Below, in pieces: positions 1 to 9,027 of a stretch of DNA of 64,000 bases; position 1 is the stretch's first letter, and the number at the start of each line of letters is the position of its first letter. The stretch is from Candidatus Phycorickettsia trachydisci (GTDB lineage: Bacteria > Pseudomonadota > Alphaproteobacteria > Rickettsiales > Rickettsiaceae): assembly GCF_003015145.1 (NCBI RefSeq), contig NZ_CP027845.1:434001-498000 (forward strand), given 5' to 3'. A program made the position numbers and the translations under genes. Below the pieces are notes generated by a model. It ran no database searches. It worked only from the letters and a program-made list of their open reading frames with translations, and had not been told where the DNA came from.

Positions 1-1
1 G

Positions 2-427
2 CTAACGATATCCTTTTGTTTAATCTATGGTTTTTTAGCATATAATTTCATACCTAGATTAAAAGAAGCCTTTAAGATGAGAGATGGAGAAGTTGAGCGC
101 CTAATTCGCGAAGCTAAAAATCTTCATGAGCAAGCAAAGTCCCAAGAAGAAGAGTATCAAATTCAATCAAAAGATTTACAAGCCCAATTAATTAAAATTC
201 AGAAAGAAAATCAAGATCAATGTAAGCAATATCTTGATTCTCAAATGGATATGCTGAGAGATATTTTTGATGCTCGTAAAAATGAGCTTTTAATCTCTTT
301 AGATCAAGTTCAAAAATCGATAGATGACACTATGGAAAGCTTTGTTTCTAAAGCAAGTCAAATTTTGGTTAAAAAAATTAAGTCAGAGGAAACACCATCT
401 CAATCTAATAGATCGTCTCAACCATGA
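2..427 (+). CDS. atpG: F-type ATP synthase subunit b' (5' end outside window)
   Basis: This is one of the two peripheral-stalk subunits that hold F1 against the Fo a-subunit. The frame is open from base 2, so the start lies upstream. The first ATG inside (77) falls after the membrane segment and is not the real start. The visible protein begins with a hydrophobic helix (about the first 16 residues), then a Pro-Arg turn, followed by a long charged coiled coil with few hydrophobic blocks, as expected for b-type subunits. It overlaps the next b-type gene by 4 bp (ATGA). I call it b' because in alphaproteobacteria b' usually precedes b after the c-subunit gene. Gene names for b' vary (atpG, atpX or atpF2). 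Confidence 0.8.
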   Translation, partial: LTISFCLIYGFLAYNFIPRLKEAFKMRDGEVERLIREAKNLHEQAKSQEEEYQIQSKDLQAQLIKIQKENQDQCKQYLDSQMDMLRDIFDARKNELLISLDQVQKSIDDTMESFVSKASQILVKKIKSEETPSQSNRSSQP

Positions 428-867
428 TACTAGATGAACATTTTTACGTTGCTTTATGCTTCTTTGTAGTACTGGGATTACTATACAAGAAGACAAAGGT
501 TTTTCTAAATCAATTTTTAGAAGATCAAATTGCTCATATTACACTTCGTGTTACTGAAGCTCAAGATTTAAAAAATCAAGCCGTAGAAGCTTTGCAAGAT
601 GCAAGGTCTAATCTGACAGAAATACTGCTTGTTAAAGAGAAAAAGATCAACCAAGCAAGGGTTGAGGCATCTGGCTATTTTGAAGCACATAGAAGTCAGG
701 TTGATGCTAACATAGCAATCATGAGAGCAGAACAAGATAGGTATTTTGCTAACCTGCAAGAAGAATTTTTACGTAAAAATAAATTAAAAGTTTTGGATTT
801 GGCATCAAAACAAATTATCCAAGAAGTACAGGATAAAAAAATTAGTTTTGAAGCTACTCTCCATTAA
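424..867 (+). CDS. atpF: F-type ATP synthase subunit b
   Basis: This 147-residue protein is the second peripheral-stalk subunit of the F1Fo ATP synthase in the inner membrane. It has one N-terminal membrane helix (about residues 6-22), followed by a long, highly charged coiled coil rich in Ala, Glu, Lys and Gln to the end. That is the normal shape for subunit b, although slightly shorter than the usual 155-165. Its ATG overlaps the stop of the b' gene, so the two are probably translationally coupled at equal dose. The downstream pepA gene starts 34 bp later and may belong to the same transcript. Confidence 0.82.
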   Translation: MILDEHFYVALCFFVVLGLLYKKTKVFLNQFLEDQIAHITLRVTEAQDLKNQAVEALQDARSNLTEILLVKEKKINQARVEASGYFEAHRSQVDANIAIMRAEQDRYFANLQEEFLRKNKLKVLDLASKQIIQEVQDKKISFEATLH

Positions 868-901
868 ATAGCTATTACTATAATTAAATCAGGTTAAAAA
901 T

Positions 902-2371
902 ATGGTTAAAGTTAATTTCACAAATTCCGTTGGTAATTTAGATCACTCTGCTGTATTTGTTGACGATAAATTAAATTTACCTGAAAATTTCAATATATTA
1001 GATTCCCATATTGTAGATGAAGTTAAAAAATTTCTAAAAACTCAGAAAGATTTTAAGGCTCAATTTGGTGAAATGAAATACTTAACTGTTCCAACAAAGA
1101 CAGGGTATGCTGGTATTAAGATCATTAGTATTGGTGCGGCGAAAGAAATTACGACTTCAAAACTGGAAAAATTAGGTGGTAGAATTTGCAAATTGAACCA
1201 AAAATTTAAGGAGGTTAATATTTTACCTCTAAAGCAAGAGCATGCTACAGATCTTGCTTTTGGTTTTGGTCTTGCGTCATATGATTTTAATAAATATAAA
1301 ACTGTCAAAAAACCTGAAGAGAAAAAAATGCTACAGGCTGCTCATTTTATAATTAAGGATCTTAAACAGATTGAAAAAGATTTTGATTCTAAGCGTAAAT
1401 TACAAGATGCAATTTTTTGGACTAGAGATTTGGTAAATGAGGTACCAAATGTTTTGAATCCCGAAGAATACGCTAAGAGAATAGTAAATCAGCTAAAACC
1501 TCTTGGAGTCGATATTGAAGTATTGGAAGAAGATAAAATGCGCAAGCTGGGAATGAATGCGTTGTTAGGTGTTGCGCAAGGTTCAGTAAATAAACCAAAA
1601 CTTGTTGTACTTAAATATAATAATGCAGCAAAAAATTCAGAGCCTTTTGCTTTAGTAGGTAAGGGGGTAACTTTTGATACAGGTGGTATTTCTTTAAAGC
1701 CTGCAGAAAAGATGCATTTAATGAAATATGATATGGGTGGTTCTGCTGCTGTAGTTGGAGCTGTAGCTGCGCTTGCTAAACTCAAAGCCAAAGTAAATAT
1801 AGTTGCTGCAGTTGCGCTTGTAGAGAACATGCCTGATGGAAAGGCTCAGCGTCCAGGGGATGTGGTGACAACTATGTCTGGCCAAACTGTAGAAGTATTA
1901 AATACAGATGCTGAAGGACGCCTTATTTTAGCGGATGCTTTATGGTATATACAAGATAAATTTAAACCTTCGCATATTGTAGATCTTGCTACTTTGACAG
2001 GTGCTATTGTGGTATCCCTTGGTTGTAGCTTCTCAGGCTGCTTTAGTAACAATGATAAATTAGCAGATAAAATTATCAAAACCGGTAAAGAAGTAGATGA
2101 GCTTGTTTGGAGGATGCCTTTGCATGAAGATTTTGAAAAAATGATTATATCTGAAGTAGCTGATTGGGCAAATATTGGCTCAGTCAGAGGTGCCGCAGGT
2201 AGTGCAACTGCTGCCCATTTCTTAGAGAAATTTGTAAACAAAACTCCTTGGGCGCATTTAGATATAGCGGGTATGGCTTGGGAGCACATGGGCAAGGATA
2301 TTTGTCCAAAAGGAGCTACGGCTTATGGAGTAAGATTATTAACTAAGCTTTTGCAAGATCATTATGCTTAA
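902..2371 (+). CDS. pepA: Cytosol (leucyl) aminopeptidase, M17 family
   Basis: This 489-residue di-metal aminopeptidase removes N-terminal residues from peptides in the cytoplasm. The C-terminal catalytic domain is clear: a GKGVTFDTGG block carries the Lys and Asp metal ligands, a KYDMGG block follows, and the M17 signature NTDAEGRL lies at about residues 334-341. The N-terminal third is the more variable domain found in the family. Length is normal. The last codons overlap the start of the MipZ-like ATPase gene by 8 bp, a pairing I associate with alphaproteobacteria. In an intracellular bacterium it probably recycles host-derived and endogenous peptides. Confidence 0.93.
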   Translation: MVKVNFTNSVGNLDHSAVFVDDKLNLPENFNILDSHIVDEVKKFLKTQKDFKAQFGEMKYLTVPTKTGYAGIKIISIGAAKEITTSKLEKLGGRICKLNQKFKEVNILPLKQEHATDLAFGFGLASYDFNKYKTVKKPEEKKMLQAAHFIIKDLKQIEKDFDSKRKLQDAIFWTRDLVNEVPNVLNPEEYAKRIVNQLKPLGVDIEVLEEDKMRKLGMNALLGVAQGSVNKPKLVVLKYNNAAKNSEPFALVGKGVTFDTGGISLKPAEKMHLMKYDMGGSAAVVGAVAALAKLKAKVNIVAAVALVENMPDGKAQRPGDVVTTMSGQTVEVLNTDAEGRLILADALWYIQDKFKPSHIVDLATLTGAIVVSLGCSFSGCFSNNDKLADKIIKTGKEVDELVWRMPLHEDFEKMIISEVADWANIGSVRGAAGSATAAHFLEKFVNKTPWAHLDIAGMAWEHMGKDICPKGATAYGVRLLTKLLQDHYA

Positions 2372-3188
2372 GACTGCGGATTATCCGTATATCTTTGTAG
2401 TAGGTAACGAAAAAGGTGGGGCAGGGAAGACTACTTGCTCTATGCACCTAATATGTTCTTTGCTTGCCGAAGGTTTTACAGTTGCAAGCATTGATGCAGA
2501 TGTAAGGCAGCTTTCTCTCACAAGTTATTTAGACAACCGTAAAAAGTATATTCAAACTCATCCTGAAGAAAACATTCCTCTTCCACATCATTTTGTGCTT
2601 ACAGAGCATAATGATAAAGACATAGAAATCAGAGAAAAAAAAGAATTAGAAGAATTTGAATCTATATTAGAAAAGGCAAAACAGTTTGCTCAGATTATAG
2701 TGTTTGATACTCCGGGAAGTTTTTCTCATTATAGTCGTTTAGCACACTCATATGCTGATACAATAATAACTCCAATTAATGATAGCTTTATAGATTTGGA
2801 TTTAATTGCGAAAATTGACCCTAATACCTTTCATGTTTTATCTCCATCTGTTTACAGCGAAACTGTGTGGAAACAAAAAATGGTTAAATCTCAAAGATCT
2901 GGTAAATCTATTGAATGGGTACTAATGCGTAATCGTCTTGCTAACATAGATTCAATCAATAAGCGAAATATGTCCATAGCACTGGAAAATATTTCTAAAC
3001 GTTTAGGTTTAAAAATAGCGCCAGGATTTAGTGAGAGAGTCATTTTTAGAGAACTTTTCTTACAAGGTCTAACTTTAGTAGATTTGATAAATATCAAAAA
3101 GCAAAAAGTTATGACTTTTTCTCACGTTGCAGCACGTCAAGAATTGCGCGATTTCCTATCCTACATAGGGTTTTCCAAAGATGTGTAA
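2364..3188 (+). CDS. mipZ: MipZ-like ParA-family P-loop ATPase
   Basis: This 274-residue protein belongs to the ParA/MinD ATPase superfamily. The deviant Walker A, KGGAGKTT, lies at residues 17-24. A switch region with a D-x-R-Q and N-R-K pattern follows (about residues 45-60), and a Walker B-type stretch ends in DTPG at about residue 115. The D-x-R-Q pattern and the 270-residue size favour MipZ, which in Caulobacter forms a gradient from the poles and restricts FtsZ to midcell, over plasmid ParA. No parB or centromere-like repeats lie nearby. The ATG is embedded in the end of pepA. A general ParA-like ATPase is the alternative. Confidence 0.75.
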   Translation: MLKTADYPYIFVVGNEKGGAGKTTCSMHLICSLLAEGFTVASIDADVRQLSLTSYLDNRKKYIQTHPEENIPLPHHFVLTEHNDKDIEIREKKELEEFESILEKAKQFAQIIVFDTPGSFSHYSRLAHSYADTIITPINDSFIDLDLIAKIDPNTFHVLSPSVYSETVWKQKMVKSQRSGKSIEWVLMRNRLANIDSINKRNMSIALENISKRLGLKIAPGFSERVIFRELFLQGLTLVDLINIKKQKVMTFSHVAARQELRDFLSYIGFSKDV

Positions 3189-3208
3189 CAGCCTAATCAA
3201 AGCTAAGA

Positions 3209-4967
3209 TCAAATTCCCAATTGCAAGGCCAAGGCCTTTAAACGATCCTGAATAAGGTAAGTAAAATCTATCTCTTCCTTCCTTAAATTGATATCATCCC
3301 GAGCAAGTGCATCAATGTTTGCAAGATTAGCCTCAAAATTTTCAAGCCTCATAACACTTCTCAAAATCAGCCTCGCAGTCTCTTTTTGTTCTTCATGACT
3401 TAAATTCTCGTAAAAATCGAAAAACATATGGGCTATAGACATATTATTCCCATCCTTTTCGTAATATTGATCCAAATTCTGAACCTTAGAATTTGAGGAC
3501 ATGGCTTGTATCATACATGCTTCATAAGAAAGGATCTTACTTTTAAGATGCTTAATCCTTGCCATAGCTAATGTCTGACCTTCTTGTTTTGGTTTCAGGA
3601 ATATCAATAGTAAGCTGCTCATCAACAGCAATATGTAAGTAATTTGTAGCTTTATAGACCCTTGATTAGCAGCAATTAGATCGGCAAAGCATAAGTTACT
3701 AAAACGCCATGCAACAAAAATGCCCGCTAGTATCATAGTTAAAGCCCATTGCCATCTGACCAAAAGGGCTATTACTATCAAATTAACCATTAAGATCATG
3801 ACTTGAGGGGAGGCAAAATTACTAGCTATGGCAAACATAAATCCGACAAAGACTAAGCTATAAAATACGGCAATATTCCAAATTATCCTTACTATCGTTT
3901 CTTGGCTTTTTAAGGAATCAGGCCATAAGGGATAAATGAACAAAGATGTCGCCATACAAAGGACTAGCGGTGTTGCAACTTCGAAGAACTTAGCAAATGT
4001 GTGATCGTAATTAACGGTAATTAGGTTTAAGTAAAAGGATAGAAAGCAGAAAAAGCCTGTGTAGACGTACATAACCTCGCTATTAGGGCTATTTTTTTCT
4101 AAAGGTTTGACGAATTTGTAAGGTAGTGAAATCCAAATAACAAAGTAATGCTTGAAATAACGCCAGGAACCAAACTATCTATTATAGATTTAGCAAAAAA
4201 TGCTCTTACAGTAAGCATAATAAGTACAGTACCTATCATGGAAACTAGCAAAGAACTAACTTAAAAATACTATCCACTTTAATTGCAAATATTACAGCAG
4301 CAATACTTGAGAATATAGCAGTAATTCTTGCTACCCAAAGCTCGTTTTGAGCCCATTTAAAGCCTAAAGGCTTACAAACATCATGAGCAATAATAACTGA
4401 CATAGAATTTATTACTGAATCAGCGGTAGACATAATCATAGCCATGATACCAACACTAATGATTCCTCTAAAGCCAGTAACAAAGGAATAATGATCGATA
4501 AGAGCTGAATAAATCAAAACGATAATAGCACTAAATATAGTTGCATATTCTCCAGAAGTACCAAAAATTAGCTCTAAAATTGTCGATGATACTTGTAAAC
4601 TAAATATTATTGTTATACCTTTTACTCTTGGACCAAATATCTCGCCCATACTTTGAGCAATAGTCAATTTTCCCAAGAATTCACCCATGCGAGGACCAAA
4701 GATATAACCTATTAAAATTAACACTAAAGAACTGACAGAAGCTGGTATCAAGTAATAAACTCCCTGTCTATAAGTCTCACTTAGTGTATTTGAAAAAAAA
4801 CCAGCTCCTACCCAGGTTGCAACCATGGTTGCAACTAATGTTGCGGTAGAAAAATCCCTATTACCAATAGCATATTCTGAGATATTTGTAACTTTTGTGC
4901 TGCTCATAAAGCCCAGTACAAGACTTAAAGCTAAAAAGGAAGAAAAAATAAATAGGTCAAGATCCAT
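3209..4967 (-). pseudogene. Decayed symporter-histidine kinase fusion (third paralog)
   Basis: Two open fragments (4967-4245, 240 residues; 4072-3209, 287 residues) match the N-terminal and middle parts of the intact fusion at 36481-39258. The first resembles the start of the symporter but lacks about 140 residues in the middle: YSAL runs almost directly into the later TGFRG-MAMIMSTADS block. After a stop at 4245, coding-like sequence continues in another frame across 4244-4090, then shifts again so that a KNSPNSE block precedes the Met at 4072. The second fragment holds the extra membrane domain and a histidine kinase linker. It has no H-box and ends before any ATP-binding domain. The protein is certainly non-functional as a kinase, though each fragment could still be translated. 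Confidence 0.85.
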
Positions 4968-5198
4968 GATTTATACAGGCTTAGTTAACTAGATTAATTT
5001 TACTAAAATTTCAGAAAATATCAAAAATTGATTTTTTAATCTATTGTACAATCTACCAGACCCAACACAATCCACCAGAACCAATAGTGCTGCGATTGAA
5101 TGTTATTTATATTTTCCATAATATATATTATAGGATTTAAAGATATTGCAAGCAACAAGATACGATTTGATCGGAGTTGCTGTTAACCAGATATAATC

Positions 5199-5939
5199 CT
5201 ATTTGATTTCTATTGCAGCAAGTAACGGTAAATGATCAGAGACTTCGGTTTCATATACTTGAAAAGAACAAACGTTTAAGTTTTTGGGGACAAAAATATA
5301 GTCTGCATATCTCTCAGACTTTTTATAAAGGCTGGATCTAGTAGACTGAACTTTGGCATTTCGTATGAGGTTCTGATAATTTTTCTCTAAAAGCGCAACA
5401 CTTTGTGTATCCAGCATAAGATTGAAATCTCCACACAATACAACGGGCAGATGAAGTGATGTAGCGAAGTTGCAAATAGACTCTGACTGCTTTATTCTTT
5501 CTGGAGAATCACCTTTACCGTTTCCATTCCATAACCCATGAATATTGAATACTCCAATCTTTTTTCCTTTTGGATTTAAAATAGCCCATTGAAGGCATCT
5601 GGAGTGAGATGGATCGTTTCCAATATATTTTGGGTTCTTATATATCCAGTGTACCCCCTCGTCCAATAAAGGTATAGTTTTTGCAAAAAAAATGGCCATA
5701 CCATAGGTCTGATCTATGATAGGACAAAAAATACCGTTATGATTTGGAAGGGCTTTCTCAATAGATTCAAAAACATCTTTACGAGCCTTAGGATCTTTTA
5801 GTGTTATATCTTTATCTTGATGGACTTTGATAAAAGAAATCAGTTTTTCGTAACATTGCCCACCCCAAATATTGAGCGACATGATCTGAATTTTTGTAGG
5901 CGCAGTTTCAATATGGCTCGATATAATATTTTTCTTCAT
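5199..5939 (-). CDS. Endonuclease/exonuclease/phosphatase (EEP) family hydrolase
   Basis: This 246-residue protein has the EEP fold blocks used by Mg-dependent phosphodiesterases: N23 in SLNIWGG, H134 in FNIHG, GDFN at 170-173 and a terminal SDHLP (D235, H236). The usual metal-binding Glu after the second strand is not obvious. No signal peptide is seen, so a cytoplasmic or non-classically exported enzyme is likely. Substrate cannot be told; the family covers DNA repair enzymes, inositol phosphatases and sphingomyelinases. The first ATG overlaps the ftsQ end by 32 bp, and an internal ATG at 5882 (residue 20) is an alternative start. It occupies the place after ftsQ where ftsA is usually found. 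Confidence 0.72.
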   Translation of the reverse strand: MKKNIISSHIETAPTKIQIMSLNIWGGQCYEKLISFIKVHQDKDITLKDPKARKDVFESIEKALPNHNGIFCPIIDQTYGMAIFFAKTIPLLDEGVHWIYKNPKYIGNDPSHSRCLQWAILNPKGKKIGVFNIHGLWNGNGKGDSPERIKQSESICNFATSLHLPVVLCGDFNLMLDTQSVALLEKNYQNLIRNAKVQSTRSSLYKKSERYADYIFVPKNLNVCSFQVYETEVSDHLPLLAAIEIK

Positions 5940-6672
5940 TTCTCATATCCAAGATTTTGATCCTATCGTTTGGTAATAAGGCATTTATAAATTGTTTATG
6001 TAAAAAAATTAAAGCCTTCTGTATTTTATGTTCAGGCATTTTGACTATCATACCATTTCGCATAATAAGATCCCACCTTCTTAGTCCTTGAAATATTGCA
6101 TGTTTTATATTTGAAGTAATTTGAGGTTTATCTTTTAATAGATTAACTAAGCTAGCAGCATATATATCAGCTCCCTCACCTACCAGATGTAATAAATCTT
6201 GAAACTTTTCCACGTTTGTGGTGATTTTATAACCATTCTCATCAATTAAATAAAATGTTTTATTATATTGCCAAATTGCAAAGGGCTTTCTCTCTAATAT
6301 ATCTATCACTAAACGATTAGGTAATTCTCTACGCACAATCACGTCCCTCACCCATTGATTAGCCTCAAAAATTTCTTTAACTTCGCCCAAATCAACAGAA
6401 AAAATTGAATTTCTATTTTGTAATTTAATATAAGGTAAGGTCTCTCTGATTTCAAAATTACTAACTCCATTTACCCTCACCTCTTTCATCTTAAAACCAA
6501 TATTTGTAGAACAGTCTAAACAAAAGTTTTTTATTAAAGTAGATACCTTGTAACTTTGATTCCAAATAATATAAGCAATTAAAAGTAAAAATAAGTATTT
6601 GAGCAATAATTTAAAATGAAAGAAATATAATCTTAATTTTCTCTGTCTTATAGGGTCTGATAATTTACTCAT
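5908..6672 (-). CDS. ftsQ: Cell division protein FtsQ
   Basis: This is the divisome scaffold that links early and late division proteins across the inner membrane. A basic cytoplasmic tail is followed by one membrane helix (about residues 18-38), then a POTRA domain (VRVNGVSNF onward) and the beta domain with the RELPNRLVIDILERKPFA pattern. I start it at the ATG at 6672. The reading frame extends to 6687, but only with a TTG start deeper in ddl. From 6672 the overlap with ddl is 8 bp. Length (254 residues) is normal for alphaproteobacteria. The ddl-ftsQ order is typical of the dcw cluster, but ftsA does not follow. Confidence 0.85.
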   Translation of the reverse strand: MSKLSDPIRQRKLRLYFFHFKLLLKYLFLLLIAYIIWNQSYKVSTLIKNFCLDCSTNIGFKMKEVRVNGVSNFEIRETLPYIKLQNRNSIFSVDLGEVKEIFEANQWVRDVIVRRELPNRLVIDILERKPFAIWQYNKTFYLIDENGYKITTNVEKFQDLLHLVGEGADIYAASLVNLLKDKPQITSNIKHAIFQGLRRWDLIMRNGMIVKMPEHKIQKALIFLHKQFINALLPNDRIKILDMRNEEKYYIEPY

Positions 6673-7627
6673 ACTTAGCAGAATCAAGAATTTGTTCTAC
6701 AAGACTATTAAAATTAATTCCGCTTTGCATTGCAATCTCTGGACATAAAGAAAGATTTGTCATACCTGGATGAGTGTTAATCTCAAGAAAATAAAACTTT
6801 CCTTCTTTATATAAAAATTCAACCCTTGTAATACCGTTGCAACCTAAAGTTTGATATATATCTTCAGAAAGCTTTAAAACATGATTTTTTTCTTCTTTTG
6901 TTAGATCATGAGGTTCAACGTGTTTTGTATAGCCATTGGAATATTTAGCCGTATAATCATAAAATTCACCTTTTGTAACAACTATTTCAAGAATGCCCAA
7001 GGCTTTACCATTTAAAACAGCGATATTTATTTCTCTTCCTTTGATATATTCCTCGACTATTAACTCATTTCCATATGGGAAATTATATTTTGTGAAATTA
7101 AAATCATCTTCAGAATGAATGATATTAATACCTATACTAGAACCTTGAGATAAGGGCTTAATAACATATGGACGTGGTATAGGATCATTTTTAAGATTGT
7201 CATTCTTGTGCACTATATAAAATTTAGGAAAAAGGATTTGGTGTAGATGATCAAGAATTCTTCTTGTTTGTAGCTTATTCATAGCAACGCTGGAAGCTAG
7301 CACTCCTGAATGAGTGTAAGGGATTTGCATCATATTAAGCAAACCTTGTATACATCCATCCTCTCCATAAGTACCGTGTAGCGCATTAAAAACCACGTCG
7401 GGTTTTATATGACTTAATACATCGCTAAGATCAGCGCCAGGATCTATAGATATTACGTTATGTCCTAATTCTTTTAATGCTTGAACAATGTTTTGTCCGG
7501 TTTGAAGAGATACGTCTCTTTCTGCAGACATCCCTCCTGCCAATACCGCCACTTTCTTTTTACCTTTAAGATCAAGTGATTCCAGTACAGTACTTTTTTC
7601 TTTAAATTTTGTTTGCAAAATATTCAT
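6665..7627 (-). CDS. ddl: D-alanine--D-alanine ligase
   Basis: This 320-residue cytoplasmic ATP-grasp enzyme makes D-Ala-D-Ala for peptidoglycan stems. It shows the N-terminal GGMSAERDVSL block (31-41), the HGTYGEDG block (84-91), the ATP-grasp centre with KPLSQGSS, and the terminal EINTHPGMT metal-binding block. All expected catalytic regions are present. It overlaps the upstream GH130-like gene by 4 bp (ATGA) and ftsQ by 8 bp, so it is coupled to both. Together with ftsQ, rodA, lysC and uppS elsewhere in the window it implies that this bacterium still makes peptidoglycan. Confidence 0.93.
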   Translation of the reverse strand: MNILQTKFKEKSTVLESLDLKGKKKVAVLAGGMSAERDVSLQTGQNIVQALKELGHNVISIDPGADLSDVLSHIKPDVVFNALHGTYGEDGCIQGLLNMMQIPYTHSGVLASSVAMNKLQTRRILDHLHQILFPKFYIVHKNDNLKNDPIPRPYVIKPLSQGSSIGINIIHSEDDFNFTKYNFPYGNELIVEEYIKGREINIAVLNGKALGILEIVVTKGEFYDYTAKYSNGYTKHVEPHDLTKEEKNHVLKLSEDIYQTLGCNGITRVEFLYKEGKFYFLEINTHPGMTNLSLCPEIAMQSGINFNSLVEQILDSAKYE

Positions 7628-8973
7628 TGCCTAAAACTAATCCACCTTATTGATGATAAAAACCTATTTTTATCTAATTTTAATATTGAAGTATCACAAT
7701 CATTAATGCCTAAAGTTACGAAAAGATCATTATTATCTAAAAATAAACCGCTTGGAAATGTTGCCCCAATACTACTATGAAGTTTTACAAAACTTCGTTG
7801 CGCAAACGGAGCTAGTATAGGATCTTGTCCAATCTTTTCCAAATATAATTTGTTATCAGATTCCCATTTATAAATTGCAGGAATAATATAATATTGAGGT
7901 TTTTTATTTTGATCATACAATCTAGTATGCAAAAAAGATATATATGAATTGTTACTTATTTGAACAAGAATACTGCCTAAATGAATATTACTTGTATTGT
8001 TGTCTTTCTTATTGCCATAGTACTTTGTAAAGTTTTGTACGGGTATTTTAGTGACAGAAAAAGTTTTACATTCTCCAGTTTTTAGGTTCGGCTTGAGTAG
8101 TACTAAATTGGGTATAACAGAGTAAACAAAATATAATTCATTATTATGCACGATTGGAGCCCAATTTTTTTCAATATTGGCAACATTCTCTGGAAAAAAT
8201 AGCCTTAAATTATTAATAATCTTTATATTATTATTTTCAATGGCGATTTCCGATAAATACATACCCCTACTGGGACCGAGCTCCTTCTTGAACGAAGAAA
8301 ATGAATGTTGATTATATATTACGTATATTTTGTCTTTAAAGGTAAAAATTCGTGGATCTTCTATAGAGAAAGTTTGAATTTGCCTATCTCTACTATTCAT
8401 AGCAAAGCTTATTGCTCTACTGATTGGTTTAAAATCTTTATCAAGTAATACAATGTTAATGTCACTGTTAAATTTTATTCTTCTATCAAGTTGAACTTGA
8501 TTTTTTTTAAATATACTACCCCGATGCCTTTTTTCTCTAAGTTTTTTAATTCCATCGTACCTATATGCCATTAAATAGGATTCTCTATATTTAATAAAAC
8601 TGCCATTATACCCATTTGTATATTCATAATCAGGATTTTTTAAAGAAGCATTTAACAATGGCGTATAAATAGATTCTACATAAGAAGAATCGTTCATATA
8701 TCTGAGTTTTTGGATACAGTAATTATTTTCACCATAATTTATAAAATCTTCTTTTTGAAACAATCCGGAGTAATACAAATTAATTAAATCAAAACAATCT
8801 ACATCTTTCTTGCTACCAATCAATTGGTGTAGTTTTATGTTTTTTAAAACTATATTTACACGTGTGAAAAGTTGTTCTTTTACCTGTTTTTTATTAACAT
8901 AAACTAAGAAAATAATTAAAAACAATATTATATGTTTTATCTTTATTTTTCCTATACAAAAATTTTGGAGCAT
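7624..8973 (-). CDS. Membrane-anchored GH130-like five-bladed propeller protein
   Basis: This 449-residue protein has one N-terminal hydrophobic helix (about residues 14-28) and a large beta-rich domain. I recognise blocks typical of the GH130/GH43-like propeller: EDPRIFTFKDKIYVIYN, EKNWAPIVHNNELYFVYS, a FLHTR block and FPSGLFLDNNDLFVTLG near the end. GH130 enzymes are mannoside phosphorylases or hydrolases, but many relatives with these motifs are uncharacterised. The single helix makes an anchored protein with an exported domain plausible; charges flank the helix on both sides, so orientation is uncertain. It lies between the glycosyltransferase genes and ddl and overlaps ddl by 4 bp. Family assignment is from motif memory. 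Confidence 0.6.
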   Translation of the reverse strand: MLQNFCIGKIKIKHIILFLIIFLVYVNKKQVKEQLFTRVNIVLKNIKLHQLIGSKKDVDCFDLINLYYSGLFQKEDFINYGENNYCIQKLRYMNDSSYVESIYTPLLNASLKNPDYEYTNGYNGSFIKYRESYLMAYRYDGIKKLREKRHRGSIFKKNQVQLDRRIKFNSDINIVLLDKDFKPISRAISFAMNSRDRQIQTFSIEDPRIFTFKDKIYVIYNQHSFSSFKKELGPSRGMYLSEIAIENNNIKIINNLRLFFPENVANIEKNWAPIVHNNELYFVYSVIPNLVLLKPNLKTGECKTFSVTKIPVQNFTKYYGNKKDNNTSNIHLGSILVQISNNSYISFLHTRLYDQNKKPQYYIIPAIYKWESDNKLYLEKIGQDPILAPFAQRSFVKLHSSIGATFPSGLFLDNNDLFVTLGINDCDTSILKLDKNRFLSSIRWISFRQ

Positions 8974-9027
8974 AAAAATTAAAATTTATAAAATTAAGGA
9001 AAATCAATATAAATACTTCAAACGTAA

